A DNA stretch of 64,000 nt from Alkalinema sp. CACIAM 70d (GTDB taxonomy: Bacteria > Cyanobacteriota > Cyanobacteriia > Leptolyngbyales > Leptolyngbyaceae), in NCBI GenBank assembly GCA_002148405.1, contig MUGG01000133.1, positions 102,740 through 166,739 of the forward strand. Reading direction: 5' to 3'. Each line of letters starts with the position of its first letter. Position 1 is the first letter of the stretch. The position numbers and the translations under genes are program-made. A model generated the notes under the pieces. It worked only from the letters and a program-made list of their open reading frames with translations. It was not told where the DNA came from and searched no databases. Positions 23,330 through 32,617 of the stretch are shown here, one piece after another.

Positions 23330-25597
23330 ATGACAATCAGCCCACCGGAGCGCGAGGCGAAGGTGAAGGTTGTTGTCGATAAGGATCCGGTTCCGACTTC
23401 CACCGAAAAATGGGGTCAGCCTGGTCACTTCGATCGCACCCTCGCTAAGGGGCCCAAAACCACCACTTGGATTTGGAACCTCCACGCTAACGCTCACGAC
23501 TTCGATAGCCATACTTCTGACTTAGAAGACGTATCTCGCAAAATTTTTAGCGCCCACTTTGGTCATTTGGCCGTTGTGTTCATTTGGCTCAGTGGCATGT
23601 ATTTTCATGGCGCTAAGTTTTCAAACTATGAAGCTTGGTTGACGGATCCCCTAGGTGTTAAGCCTAGTGCACAGGTCGTTTGGCCTATCGTCGGTCAAGA
23701 AATTTTGAATGGTGATGTTGGTGGCGGTTTCCACGGCATCCAAATTACGTCTGGCTTATTCCAGATGTGGCGCGCCGCCGGTATTACAAACAGTTTTCAG
23801 CTTTACTGCACTGCCATCGGCGGTCTAGTAATGGCTGGTTTGATGTTGTTCGCTGGCTGGTTCCACTACCACAAGGCAGCTCCGAAGCTGGAATGGTTCC
23901 AAAACGCCGAATCCATGATGAACCACCACTTGGCTGGTTTGTTCGGTCTGGGTTCACTGGCGTGGGCAGGTCACCAAATCCACGTTTCTCTGCCGATTAA
24001 CGAACTGTTGGATAAGGGCGTTCCTGCGAGCAAGATTCCTCTGCCGCACGAGTTCATCCTGAATCCCCAGTTGATGGCAGACATCTATCCCAGCTTTGCC
24101 AAGGGCTTAACCCCCTTCTTTACCTTAGACTGGGGCGCGTATGCAGACTTCCTAACCTTCAAGGGTGGCTTGAACCCGGTGACCGGTGGCCTGTGGCTGA
24201 CCGATACGGCGCACCACCACCTTGCACTGGCAGTGATGTTCATCGTGGCTGGTCACATGTACCGCACGAACTGGGGCATCGGCCACAGCATGAAGGAAAT
24301 CCTGGAAGCGAACGGGCCCGATCCCGTCATGATTACTGGGAATGGTCACAAGGGTCTGTATGAAACCTTGACCACCTCTTGGCATGCAAACCTCGCTATT
24401 AACCTAGCGATCGGTGGCTCTGTCACCATCATCGTGGCTCAGCATATGTATGCAATGCCACCCTATCCTTACCTGGCGACAGACTATGCAACGCAACTGT
24501 CGCTATTCACCCACCACATGTGGATTGGCGGTTTCCTCATCGTAGGGGCTGCTGCTCACGGTGCCATCTTCATGGTGCGTGACTACGATCCCGTGGTAAA
24601 CCAAGGCAACGTGTTGGATAACGTTATCCGTCACCGCGATGCCATCATCTCGCACTTGAACTGGGTTTGTATTTTCCTCGGCTTCCACAGCTTTGGTCTA
24701 TACATCCACAACGACACCATGCGGGCCTTCGGACGTCCTCAGGACATGTTCTCCGATACCGCAATCCAACTTCAGCCCATCTTTGCTCAGTGGTTGCAAG
24801 GCATTCATGCAGCTGCAGCTGGTTTGGGTTCCACCGCTCCTGGTGCACTGGCTCCGGCAAGTGTTGCCTTTGGTGGAGATGTTGTCGCAGTCGGTGGCAA
24901 GGTTGCCATGATGCCGATCGCCCTGGGCACCGCAGACTTCCTGGTGCACCATATCCACGCCTTCACAATTCACGTGACGGTTCTCATCCTGTTCAAAGGT
25001 GTACTGTTTGCCCGTAGCTCTCGTCTGATTCCAGACAAAGCAAATCTGGGCTTCCGCTTCCCTTGCGACGGTCCTGGTCGCGGCGGTACCTGCCAAGTTT
25101 CTGGCTGGGATCACGTCTTCCTGGGTCTGTTCTGGATGTACAACTCCATCTCGGTTGTAATTTTCCACTTCTCTTGGAAGATGCAGTCCGATGTCTGGGG
25201 TACTGTTTCGCCCGATGGTACTGTGAACCACATTACCTACGGCAACTTTGCTCAAAGCGCAATCACCATCAACGGTTGGCTGCGTGACTTCCTGTGGGCG
25301 CAAGCTTCCCAGGTCATCAACTCCTACGGTTCTGCACTGTCTGCTTACGGTCTCATGTTCCTGGCCGCCCACTTCATCTGGGCCTTCAGCCTCATGTTCC
25401 TGTTCAGCGGTCGTGGCTACTGGCAAGAATTGATTGAGTCCATCGTTTGGGCACACAACAAGCTAAAAGTGGCTCCTGCTATCCAGCCTCGTGCTCTGAG
25501 CATCATCCAGGGTCGAGCTGTGGGCGTGGCACACTACCTCTTAGGCGGAATCGCCACTACGTGGGCGTTCTTCCTAGCTCGGTCACTTTCACTATGA
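23330..25597 (+). CDS. psaA: Photosystem I P700 apoprotein A1
   Basis: One of the two large core subunits of photosystem I in the thylakoid membrane; with PsaB it binds P700, the primary acceptors and the Fx 4Fe-4S cluster. The Fx-binding loop FPCDGPGRGGTC is at about residues 577-588, with its two cysteine ligands. The chain has many His residues in hydrophobic spans (antenna chlorophyll ligands), such as HHHLALAVMFIVAGHMYRTNWGIGHSMKEIL. At 755 residues it is normal length, with 11 membrane helices expected. Start ATG 23330 behind AGAGAGGAGAG. psaB follows after 25 bases, so the two are one operon, with a shared terminator after psaB. Confidence 0.99.
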   Translation: MTISPPEREAKVKVVVDKDPVPTSTEKWGQPGHFDRTLAKGPKTTTWIWNLHANAHDFDSHTSDLEDVSRKIFSAHFGHLAVVFIWLSGMYFHGAKFSNYEAWLTDPLGVKPSAQVVWPIVGQEILNGDVGGGFHGIQITSGLFQMWRAAGITNSFQLYCTAIGGLVMAGLMLFAGWFHYHKAAPKLEWFQNAESMMNHHLAGLFGLGSLAWAGHQIHVSLPINELLDKGVPASKIPLPHEFILNPQLMADIYPSFAKGLTPFFTLDWGAYADFLTFKGGLNPVTGGLWLTDTAHHHLALAVMFIVAGHMYRTNWGIGHSMKEILEANGPDPVMITGNGHKGLYETLTTSWHANLAINLAIGGSVTIIVAQHMYAMPPYPYLATDYATQLSLFTHHMWIGGFLIVGAAAHGAIFMVRDYDPVVNQGNVLDNVIRHRDAIISHLNWVCIFLGFHSFGLYIHNDTMRAFGRPQDMFSDTAIQLQPIFAQWLQGIHAAAAGLGSTAPGALAPASVAFGGDVVAVGGKVAMMPIALGTADFLVHHIHAFTIHVTVLILFKGVLFARSSRLIPDKANLGFRFPCDGPGRGGTCQVSGWDHVFLGLFWMYNSISVVIFHFSWKMQSDVWGTVSPDGTVNHITYGNFAQSAITINGWLRDFLWAQASQVINSYGSALSAYGLMFLAAHFIWAFSLMFLFSGRGYWQELIESIVWAHNKLKVAPAIQPRALSIIQGRAVGVAHYLLGGIATTWAFFLARSLSL

Positions 25598-25622
25598 TGA
25601 GCCAGGAGGATTATTAGGACTT

Positions 25623-27851
25623 ATGGCGACTAAATTTCCAAAATTTAGCCAAGACCTTGCCCAAGATCCGACGACTCGTCGTATTTGGTACGGGATCGCC
25701 ACGGCTCATGACTTTGAAAGCCATGACGGAATGACGGAAGAGAAGCTCTATCAAAAGATCTTCGCAACCCACTTCGGTCACCTGGCAATCATCTTCCTGT
25801 GGGCTTCTGGTAGCCTGTTCCACGTTGCTTGGCAAGGCAACTTCGAGCAGTGGATTAAAGATCCGCTGAATGTTAAACCGATCGCTCACGCGATCTTTGA
25901 CCCTCAGTTTGGTAAGGGTGCCGTCGATGCCTTCACCCAGGCAGGTGCTTCTTACCCTGTGGACATTGCTTACTCCGGTGTTTATCACTGGTGGTACACC
26001 ATCGGTATGCGCACGGTTGGGGATCTGTATCAAGGTTCCATCTTCCTGCTCATTCTGTCTGCAATCCTGCTGTTTGCTGGTTGGCTGCACTTGCAACCCA
26101 AGTTCCGTCCCAGCTTGGCATGGTTCAAAAATGCTGAATCCCGTCTGAACCACCACTTGGCTGGTCTGTTTGGGGTTAGCTCCCTGGCTTGGACTGGTCA
26201 CCTAGTTCACGTCGCAATTCCTGAATCCCGTGGTCAGCACGTGGGTTGGGACAACTTCCTTTCCGTTGCGCCTCACCCCGCAGGTCTAGCTCCCTTCTTC
26301 ACGGGGAACTGGGGTGTGTATGCACAGAACCCTGATACCGCTGGCCATGTTTTTGGCACAGCTCAAGGTGCAGGAACCGCAATTCTGACCTTCTTGGGTG
26401 GCTTCCATCCTCAGACCGAGTCCCTGTGGCTCACTGATATGGCCCACCACCATCTGGCAATTGCCGTCCTCTTCATCATTGCTGGTCACATGTACAAGAC
26501 CAATTTTGGAATTGGTCACAGCATGAAAGAGATCATGGAAGCGCACAATCCTCCTAAAGGCACGCCCTTCGGCGGCATGATTGGGGATGGGCACAAAGGG
26601 ATGTATGACACCTACAACAACTCCCTGCACTTCCAACTCGGTTGGCACCTGGCTTGCTTGGGCGTAGTTACCTCTCTGGTAGCTCAGCACATGTACTCCA
26701 TGCCTCCCTACGCGTTCATCGCGAAAGACTTCACCACGATGGCAGCGCTTTACACCCATCACCAGTACATTGCTGGGTTCCTGATGGTTGGTGCTTTTGC
26801 CCATGGTGCAATCTTCCTGGTTCGTGACTACGATCCAGAAGCCAACAAAAACAATGTTCTGGCACGGATGCTGGAGCACAAAGAGGCTCTCATCTCTCAC
26901 TTGAGCTGGGCTTCCCTCTTCCTGGGCTTCCACACCTTGGGTCTGTACGTCCACAACGATGTTGTGGTTGCTTTCGGAACTCCCGAAAAACAAATCCTGA
27001 TTGAGCCTGTCTTCGGGCAATGGGTTCAAGCATCGTCTGGTAAGCTGCTCTACGGCCTCCAAACGCTGTTGTCCAACCCTGAAAGCGTTGCTTACACGGC
27101 TTATCCTAACTACGGTAACGTTTGGTTGCCGGGTTGGCTGGAAGCCATCAACAGTGGCAAGAACTCCTTGTTCCTGACGATCGGCCCTGGCGACTTCCTG
27201 GTACACCACGCGATCGCGTTGGGTCTGCACGTAACCACCTTGATTCTGGTCAAGGGCGCATTGGATGCTCGCGGCTCCAAGCTGATGCCCGACAAGAAAG
27301 ACTTCGGCTATGCCTTCCCTTGTGATGGCCCCGGTCGTGGCGGTACTTGCGACATCTCTGCATGGGATTCCTTCTACCTGTCCATGTTCTGGATGCTGAA
27401 CACCATTGGCTGGGTTACGTTCTACTGGCACTGGAAACACCTGTCTATTTGGTCTGATAACGTGGCTCAATTCAACGAGTCTTCGACCTACTTGATGGGC
27501 TGGTTCCGTGACTATCTGTGGCAGTACTGTGCTCCGCTGATTAATGGTTACAACCCCTATGGCATGAACAACCTGGCTATCTGGGCATGGATCTTCCTGG
27601 GTGCTCACTTGGCTTGGGCAACTGGTTTCATGTTCCTGATTAGCTGGCGTGGTTACTGGCAAGAGTTGATCGAAACCCTCGTTTGGGCACATGAGCGCAC
27701 TCCTCTGGCGAACCTGGTTCGTTGGAAGGACAAGCCGGTGGCTCTGTCCATCGTGCAAGCACGCTTGGTTGGTTTAACTCACTTCACGGTGGGCTATATC
27801 TTCACCTATGCGGCGTTCCTGATTGCTTCGACTGCTGGTAAATTCGGTTGA
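25623..27851 (+). CDS. psaB: Photosystem I P700 apoprotein A2
   Basis: The partner of PsaA in the photosystem I reaction-centre heterodimer. It carries its own FPCDGPGRGGTC Fx loop (about residues 565-576), followed by DISAWDSFYLSMFWMLNTIGW, and the antenna segment HHHLAIAVLFIIAGHMYKTNFGIGHSMKEIM. At 742 residues it is full length. Start ATG 25623 behind CCAGGAGGA in the 25-base psaA-psaB spacer. The C-terminus (TAGKFG) matches the family end. A strong hairpin 23 bases after the stop ends the operon. Codon use is cleaner and the frame more GC-balanced than in neighbours, as expected for a highly expressed gene. Confidence 0.99.
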   Translation: MATKFPKFSQDLAQDPTTRRIWYGIATAHDFESHDGMTEEKLYQKIFATHFGHLAIIFLWASGSLFHVAWQGNFEQWIKDPLNVKPIAHAIFDPQFGKGAVDAFTQAGASYPVDIAYSGVYHWWYTIGMRTVGDLYQGSIFLLILSAILLFAGWLHLQPKFRPSLAWFKNAESRLNHHLAGLFGVSSLAWTGHLVHVAIPESRGQHVGWDNFLSVAPHPAGLAPFFTGNWGVYAQNPDTAGHVFGTAQGAGTAILTFLGGFHPQTESLWLTDMAHHHLAIAVLFIIAGHMYKTNFGIGHSMKEIMEAHNPPKGTPFGGMIGDGHKGMYDTYNNSLHFQLGWHLACLGVVTSLVAQHMYSMPPYAFIAKDFTTMAALYTHHQYIAGFLMVGAFAHGAIFLVRDYDPEANKNNVLARMLEHKEALISHLSWASLFLGFHTLGLYVHNDVVVAFGTPEKQILIEPVFGQWVQASSGKLLYGLQTLLSNPESVAYTAYPNYGNVWLPGWLEAINSGKNSLFLTIGPGDFLVHHAIALGLHVTTLILVKGALDARGSKLMPDKKDFGYAFPCDGPGRGGTCDISAWDSFYLSMFWMLNTIGWVTFYWHWKHLSIWSDNVAQFNESSTYLMGWFRDYLWQYCAPLINGYNPYGMNNLAIWAWIFLGAHLAWATGFMFLISWRGYWQELIETLVWAHERTPLANLVRWKDKPVALSIVQARLVGLTHFTVGYIFTYAAFLIASTAGKFG

Positions 27852-27873
27852 TCGAGCTAGTAATCTTTAACTG

Positions 27874-27902
27874 AAAAAGCCTCCCTTACGGGAGGCTTTT
27901 TT
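27874..27902. terminator. Terminator of psaAB operon
   Basis: AAAAAGCCTCCC-TTAC-GGGAGGCTTTTTT, a textbook hairpin flanked by A and T runs, 23 bases past psaB. It can also act on the minus strand. Confidence 0.95.
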
Positions 27903-28005
27903 ATATTCAGATAATTTGACAAAAAGGTATCGCAAAAAGCAGTAAATCTGAGGTTCGAGACTCCCGAAATCAGCCAAAATGAGGATGCTGTTTGTAGAAG
28001 TGCTT

Positions 28006-29013
28006 ATGAATAACTTTATTGCAGGCGTGGTTGCCGTTCTGGTTGCAGCATTTGGGTGGGTACTGTTTGGCAAGCCCAAAGGTGAAACAGAGAACAAATC
28101 AGAAAGCACAGAGATTGTTACGCCCCCCCAAACACAAAGTCCTCCTCCCGAACTGTCAACACCGATCGAATCTGACCATCCATCCGAAGGTACAGCAGAA
28201 GTCACTGTTCCAGGAGAACCCACTGCTACGGAAGGGGAGATCATCACTGAATTACCAGCCCAAGCTGAAGAACCTGTTGATTTTAGTCACTCTGTATCCA
28301 CGGAACAACCTAGTACAGACTCATCCAGTATCAGCAATTTAGAAGATCCCTGGGCAGATCCTTCCACGCAAGATAACACCGAGGGCAGTATTACGTTTGA
28401 TGCAATCACTGCAACAGATCTTTCTGAGCCTTCCGACGAAACTCCGATCGAAATTAATGTAGATGATGCAACTCAAGTTACTGAAGCTGAGGAATCAAGT
28501 CTATCCACGCCCGTTGCATCCACTCGTTACAACGTTGGCGAACCCATTCCTGAGGCACCCTTTGCAGCCATCCAAGATCCAAAGCGACCGAAAACTCCAG
28601 AGTTACAGGATCTGAGTCAACAAATTTTAGGCTGGGGAAATTCTCGACTTTTGAGCAATGTTCCTAAAGTTTTACCCTACGCTACCCACAACGACCCGTT
28701 AATTCGGAGCTACGTAGCGCTTGCACTAGGTCAAATTGCAGCCCCTCATACAGTGAAAGCAGAAATCGAAAAAGTGATTCCTGTCCTTGGCAAACTGAGT
28801 CAGGATAGTAACAGCGATGTGAGAGCAATGGCAATGAAAGCATTGAGTTCTATCCAATCCCCGGATGTTTTACCGTTCCTTGAAAAGGGATTGCTGAATG
28901 CCTCTGGCCCAGTTAAGCAAGCAGCTAATACTGCCATTCAAAAGTTAAAACTGAATTACGGCAGCCAAACGGCCTCTGCAGAAATTCCACCTTCCCTCCA
29001 GCAAAGGCCTTAG
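28006..29013 (+). CDS. Membrane-anchored HEAT-repeat protein
   Basis: A protein of unknown function with an N-terminal membrane span (about residues 4-21, FIAGVVAVLVAAFGWVLFG), a long acidic Ser/Thr/Glu/Pro-rich linker (about 25-175), and a C-terminal HEAT-repeat domain (about 190-325; DPLIRSYVALALGQIA, DVRAMAMKALSSIQ, GPVKQAANTAIQKL). The HEAT domain is likely a protein-binding module held away from the membrane by the linker. I chose ATG 28006 (MNNFIAG), because the segment before the hydrophobic span is then short; ATG 27979 would add nine residues. It lies between psaB and the pseudopilin genes, with no obvious operon partner. Confidence 0.8.
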   Translation: MNNFIAGVVAVLVAAFGWVLFGKPKGETENKSESTEIVTPPQTQSPPPELSTPIESDHPSEGTAEVTVPGEPTATEGEIITELPAQAEEPVDFSHSVSTEQPSTDSSSISNLEDPWADPSTQDNTEGSITFDAITATDLSEPSDETPIEINVDDATQVTEAEESSLSTPVASTRYNVGEPIPEAPFAAIQDPKRPKTPELQDLSQQILGWGNSRLLSNVPKVLPYATHNDPLIRSYVALALGQIAAPHTVKAEIEKVIPVLGKLSQDSNSDVRAMAMKALSSIQSPDVLPFLEKGLLNASGPVKQAANTAIQKLKLNYGSQTASAEIPPSLQQRP

Positions 29014-29075
29014 ACACCCCATTTGAAGGATTTTCTTAAGTAAAAAAACCGCCATTGCCGCTGCAACGCAGCTAG

Positions 29076-29126
29076 TTACACCCAGAGGGTCAGTCCATTT
29101 AATTCGATCGATTTCTCTGGGTGTAA
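29076..29126. terminator. Long inverted repeat between convergent genes
   Basis: TTACACCCAGAG (29076-29087) and CTCTGGGTGTAA (29115-29126) form a perfect 12-bp inverted repeat with a 27-base loop. It lies between the stop codons of the HEAT-repeat gene and the convergent pseudopilin gene, and probably blocks read-through on both strands, although no T-run is present. Confidence 0.5.
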
Positions 29127-29136
29127 TGTGTGATGC

Positions 29137-29679
29137 TTAATAGCAGTAACGACCATTTTGTGGCGTCTTTTGATTACTTCCCGTGCGGATCGCTCCTAAA
29201 AGCGTAGAGACAATCACACAACGTTTTTTAATGGAATCTTGACTCATCGACAATGTGACTCTGCCAAGCTGACCATTTACATTGCCATAGTCATCAAATT
29301 GAACCAGGTATACTCCATTTTTAATCCGTAGCGTCGTCTCACTATCAATTAGAACCCCTTGGGGCAAAGCTTTCCACTGTAAGGGTTCCTGATTCATAGG
29401 CGAAATTGCCCACTCAGTAGTCGATTGATTCGTTTGTCGAACTTGAAACTGATGGCCTATTTTTTTAAGCTTAGCGGAATTCTGAGCCTGTTTCATCCCT
29501 TCTACAATTTCAGACTGCGCTGCCCCCAGTCGCAAGTTCGTATAAAAAGATAACCAGGATGGAACTCCGATCGCAGCAATTATTGATACGACAAACACCA
29601 CAATTAATAGCTCAATTAAGGTAAATCCTATTTCCTGTTTTTTAGGGTTCGATCGCTGCAGAGAACAGAAGTAGCGCAT
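29137..29679 (-). CDS. Type IV pilin-like (pseudopilin) protein, GspH/FimT-like
   Basis: A pseudopilin with a class III prepilin leader: cleavage is expected after G18, giving F19-T-L-I-E23 with the conserved Glu at position +5, followed by a hydrophobic helix (LLIVVFVVSIIAAIGVPSWLSFY). The C-terminal globular region has a cysteine pair near the end (KKRCVIVS ... RYC), as in minor pilins. It is 180 residues. It belongs to the cluster downstream of the hps genes on the same strand, separated from the next pseudopilin by 275 bases with a terminator, so it may be transcribed separately. Function is inferred to be in the pseudopilus or type IV pilus assembly. Confidence 0.85.
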   Translation of the reverse strand: MRYFCSLQRSNPKKQEIGFTLIELLIVVFVVSIIAAIGVPSWLSFYTNLRLGAAQSEIVEGMKQAQNSAKLKKIGHQFQVRQTNQSTTEWAISPMNQEPLQWKALPQGVLIDSETTLRIKNGVYLVQFDDYGNVNGQLGRVTLSMSQDSIKKRCVIVSTLLGAIRTGSNQKTPQNGRYCY

Positions 29680-29872
29680 AGACTTGAGTCCAAGTTACTG
29701 ACAACAGCTGAAAGAGCAGAGTACAATACCGTTAAATTGCCCTGCGGATTAGATTTTCTAACAGTCAATTTAAGATTTAATTCCAGGTAAGAAGCATTGA
29801 AAAAAGAAGCTAATTTAACACAACTGCAATGAAGAAAATCACAACTACAACAATGCTAAAAAATCAATAGAA

Positions 29873-29900
29873 AACCCTCTCAAAGATTTACGAGAGGGTT
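29873..29900 (-). terminator. Terminator of the hps pseudopilin genes
   Basis: On the minus strand, AACCCTCTC, a 10-base loop and GAGAGGGTT are followed by TTTCTATTG. It lies 55 bases beyond the stop of the GspH-like gene and probably ends the hpsA-B-C-D-like operon. Confidence 0.75.
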
Positions 29901-29954
29901 GCAACTTATCAGTCAATACTAGGTTGTTAGATTAAGCTAGATGAGAAAATTCCA

Positions 29955-30560
29955 CTAGTTACAGTCAGTTCCTTCTCCCTCTCTCATTCCACCTAGCACC
30001 GTTTGAATAATCACACACTTGGTTGTGCCACCACGTGTTGGCTTGACACCTATCTTAAAAATAGCGTTTGTGGCAAGCGGCTGAGTAGTCTCTCGAACGA
30101 TTTCTCCATAGTTGTCAAAGACAACCCATGCAGTTCCTGTCTTATCAAATACAACATTATTTGTACTCAAATTACCATTGCCTAAAGTTTCCCATTTACT
30201 CACAGCAGCATCTGGAATCGCAGTTCGATTTTGAGTGCAGTTTCGATTCGCAGACACGGCTACGTCAACACTGCCTGAATTTGGGCAGGGAAGTACAGCT
30301 AAGCGGAGATTGGCCAAATCAAAGCGAACTTCACGGGGAGTCTTAGTTTGTTTCGCTTCTGCTTGGGCTCGGCGCAGAATATCAAAAATTTGAGAACGGG
30401 CAGAGTTAGTTCTTTGGTTATTCATAAAACTCAGCCATCCCGGAGCCGCGATCGCAGCTAAAACCCCAACAATAATCACAACTAGGAGCACTTCCAACAG
30501 CGTATACCCAGCGGTTGAAGAATGATTCAAAGGTTTGCTGATCTTGCGTTGGATATTCAT
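29955..30560 (-). CDS. GspH/FimT-like pseudopilin, probable HpsD-type protein
   Basis: A minor-pilin-like protein with the prepilin motif G-Y-T-L-L-E (Glu at +5) and a hydrophobic N-terminal helix (VLLVVIIVGVLAAIAAPGWLSFM). The following NNQRTNSARSQIFDILRRAQAEAKQ segment is typical of GspH/FimT. Two C-terminal cysteines (KCVIIQ, GTDCN) may form a disulfide. I start at ATG 30560 (MNIQRKISK), which has GGAG nine bases upstream; an in-frame TTG at 30575 is less likely. It follows hpsC closely (56 bases) and occupies the place of hpsD in the Nostoc punctiforme hps locus. I do not assign the symbol without alignment. Confidence 0.82.
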   Translation of the reverse strand: MNIQRKISKPLNHSSTAGYTLLEVLLVVIIVGVLAAIAAPGWLSFMNNQRTNSARSQIFDILRRAQAEAKQTKTPREVRFDLANLRLAVLPCPNSGSVDVAVSANRNCTQNRTAIPDAAVSKWETLGNGNLSTNNVVFDKTGTAWVVFDNYGEIVRETTQPLATNAIFKIGVKPTRGGTTKCVIIQTVLGGMREGEGTDCN

Positions 30561-30616
30561 CCTACTTGTCTCCAAGGGCTTTACAGATACTCAAACTTCA
30601 ACACTGGAAACTTGAC

Positions 30617-31792
30617 TTATTGATTCACTTTCCCGATCGCACCTCGGGTAAGTACCCGCGTTTCCATTAAAAATGGCAAATTGCCTGATCCAACGGCAAC
30701 GGGAATCCCCGGACGACCTGCTGCATTCCCTCGAATATACACCGCAACTTCTTGGTTGAGATTATTCGCATCTGCGCCCCGAACACAGGTATAGAATCCC
30801 AGGGTTGATTTAGCCCCAGTTGCCAAATCATTCCCCGGACTCATAATGAATCCCCCTTGAGTTGGATTAGCAGAGTCATAGGCAGGCGTAGGACATAGCG
30901 TACTCCAACCGTTATTAGCATCCCCTGGAACTCCAGAGGTCGCATTTGCCACAATCGGCTGAATAGGCCGAGCAGCCGTTCGGTTATCTACAAAGTCAAT
31001 TAGTACAAGATTATTAACTGTTGAGGTAGGCCGCCCCCCATTTTTAGCTTGTAAATTCTGAGTCGCCACCCCAGGAGCATCTGATCCCCAAGGCCATGTT
31101 TCAAAGGTCGTCTGGCCTTGTAAAGGATTGACCCAACCCGGCGTTAATGTAGGAGCCCCTGCACCACTAACCGAATCAGTTGTAAATTGAGGCAATTCGT
31201 AGCGAGTAATTCTTGATCTACCTTGCCATAGCTTAGTACTGTTATCACTATTCAGCGTATATACAACCAATGTATACATACGCTGAGAAATACAAGGCAC
31301 GCCTTGCAAAGCAGTAGCTGCATTGGCAGTTCCAGCAGTTGTACGACAGCGATCGATTAAATTTTGCGGTAGGGGGTCAACTCGCCAAAAGGCTAATACA
31401 GGAAGACTGGTCGCATCATTGAGTGCAGCTGGCACATAATTCAAGACACCAGGACAGCGCTTCTGTCCAGCGGTTTTATTGAAAGGATTTGCACCATCTC
31501 CTTGTAAACAACGCCCATCATAAACGTACACCGCTTCTTTGAGATCCCGCGCCATATAGTCTAGGGCAGATTGCACCTCCCGTTGAGTATCGCTACGGCT
31601 GGCATCCCGCTGGTTGGTCTGCATCAGCTCAACCACTCCGTAGAGGAGCCCCGTCACAATTAGGCTACCGATCGCTAAGGCCACCAATAGCTCTAGCAGG
31701 GTAAAGCCGCTGGTCGAACGAACTTTCAATGACCACCGCAGCAGACACAATAGACGAGGCTTGAGATGAGACTTAAGAGAAATCATGGTCAT
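30617..31792 (-). CDS. hpsC: Hormogonium polysaccharide secretion pseudopilin HpsC
   Basis: A large PilW-like pseudopilin. The prepilin motif is G-F-T-L-L-E with Glu at +5, followed by LLVALAIGSLIVTGLLYGVVELM. The remainder has the DASRSDTQREVQSALDYMARDLKEAVYVYDGRCLQ segment and a long variable domain with several cysteines, as in cyanobacterial HpsC. The chosen start is ATG 31792; ATG 31786 and an upstream TTG 31813 are alternatives, and the leader is long and basic in each. Its position between hpsB and a GspH-like gene, downstream of hpsA, supports the name. The product is presumed to assemble in a pseudopilus that helps secrete the motility polysaccharide. Confidence 0.82.
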   Translation of the reverse strand: MTMISLKSHLKPRLLCLLRWSLKVRSTSGFTLLELLVALAIGSLIVTGLLYGVVELMQTNQRDASRSDTQREVQSALDYMARDLKEAVYVYDGRCLQGDGANPFNKTAGQKRCPGVLNYVPAALNDATSLPVLAFWRVDPLPQNLIDRCRTTAGTANAATALQGVPCISQRMYTLVVYTLNSDNSTKLWQGRSRITRYELPQFTTDSVSGAGAPTLTPGWVNPLQGQTTFETWPWGSDAPGVATQNLQAKNGGRPTSTVNNLVLIDFVDNRTAARPIQPIVANATSGVPGDANNGWSTLCPTPAYDSANPTQGGFIMSPGNDLATGAKSTLGFYTCVRGADANNLNQEVAVYIRGNAAGRPGIPVAVGSGNLPFLMETRVLTRGAIGKVNQ

Positions 31793-31858
31793 GCCAACAA
31801 GAAGAAGGGTCAAAGAAAGGGGAGACGCTACATGAAGGATCTAGCCTACACAACTGAA

Positions 31859-32608
31859 CTAGCACTTCCCAGCCTTACAAAGATCTCGATAGCTCGATAG
31901 TCCCTGGGAGTTACTATTTTTGACGACTGTGGAATATAGGACAGAGACGGGACGCAATCTAAACCCTCCCTGACCTGAAGTCATCCGTAGACTCGCTTGT
32001 GTCGTCTCAGCTTTACCAGCTTTCAAGTTGGCTTCAGCCAGCACAGAGTAAACTCTAACGCCCATCGTGAAACCCACAGCCAGATTGATAGGATTCCCCG
32101 CATTATCAGTTGATTGAATGGAAGTCCCAGCAGTACGAAACGTTTGCACAAGGAAATCAGGAGTACAGTCTCCATCGACATCAACTCGGACATACTGGGT
32201 TAATGAAGGTTGAGCCGAAGGAGCCGTTTCTGAACAAGTTGCACTGACGGTTCGTAGTCCAGTTAAAGCCGCGGTTGGGGGCATAGGGCTAGTATTACTG
32301 AGTGCTCCTGCTACAGGAGCCGGCAAGTCAGTGTCAAAATATTGTCCCCGTTCCACGATCGTGCGCACCCGTTCTACTTCGCCTTGAGCCAATGCTAATC
32401 CCTGTTCTGCACGACGATTTTGAATGCGCGTAGCAGTCGCAAAAAAGATAGGCGGCGTAATAGCAACCAGCGTGATTGAGATAACCACGATCGCCACTAA
32501 AGACTCAATTAATGTCAGACCTTGCTCCGAGGAATGGCCTAGGCAAGGAAGCCAACGCACCAAGAGTCGGAGCGATCGTACGGACTGGGAATCATCTGGT
32601 GTGCGCAT
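31859..32608 (-). CDS. hpsB: Hormogonium polysaccharide secretion pseudopilin HpsB
   Basis: A pseudopilin with prepilin motif G-L-T-L-I-E (Glu at +5), then SLVAIVVISITLVAITPPIFFATATR. The RIQNRRAEQGLALAQGEVERVRTIVERG segment is characteristic of cyanobacterial HpsB/PilV-like proteins. I chose ATG 32608, which has AAGGAG five bases upstream; this ribosome-binding site overlaps the TAA stop of hpsA, showing tight translational coupling. A GTG at 32614 would place the ribosome-binding site inside the coding sequence. At about 249 residues it fits the family. It is part of the hpsA-B-C operon. Confidence 0.85.
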   Translation of the reverse strand: MRTPDDSQSVRSLRLLVRWLPCLGHSSEQGLTLIESLVAIVVISITLVAITPPIFFATATRIQNRRAEQGLALAQGEVERVRTIVERGQYFDTDLPAPVAGALSNTSPMPPTAALTGLRTVSATCSETAPSAQPSLTQYVRVDVDGDCTPDFLVQTFRTAGTSIQSTDNAGNPINLAVGFTMGVRVYSVLAEANLKAGKAETTQASLRMTSGQGGFRLRPVSVLYSTVVKNSNSQGLSSYRDLCKAGKC

Positions 32609-32617
32609 AATCACTCC

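Noticed and set aside
24698..25456. 252-codon minus-strand frame
   Set aside because: Antisense to psaA, no motif.
26286..27758. 490-codon minus-strand frame
   Set aside because: Exactly antisense to psaB. It lacks recognisable motifs and a ribosome-binding site, and reflects the codon bias of psaB.
27948..27970. GGTTCGAGACTCC, like a tRNA T-arm
   Set aside because: No acceptor stem or anticodon arm can be built around it.
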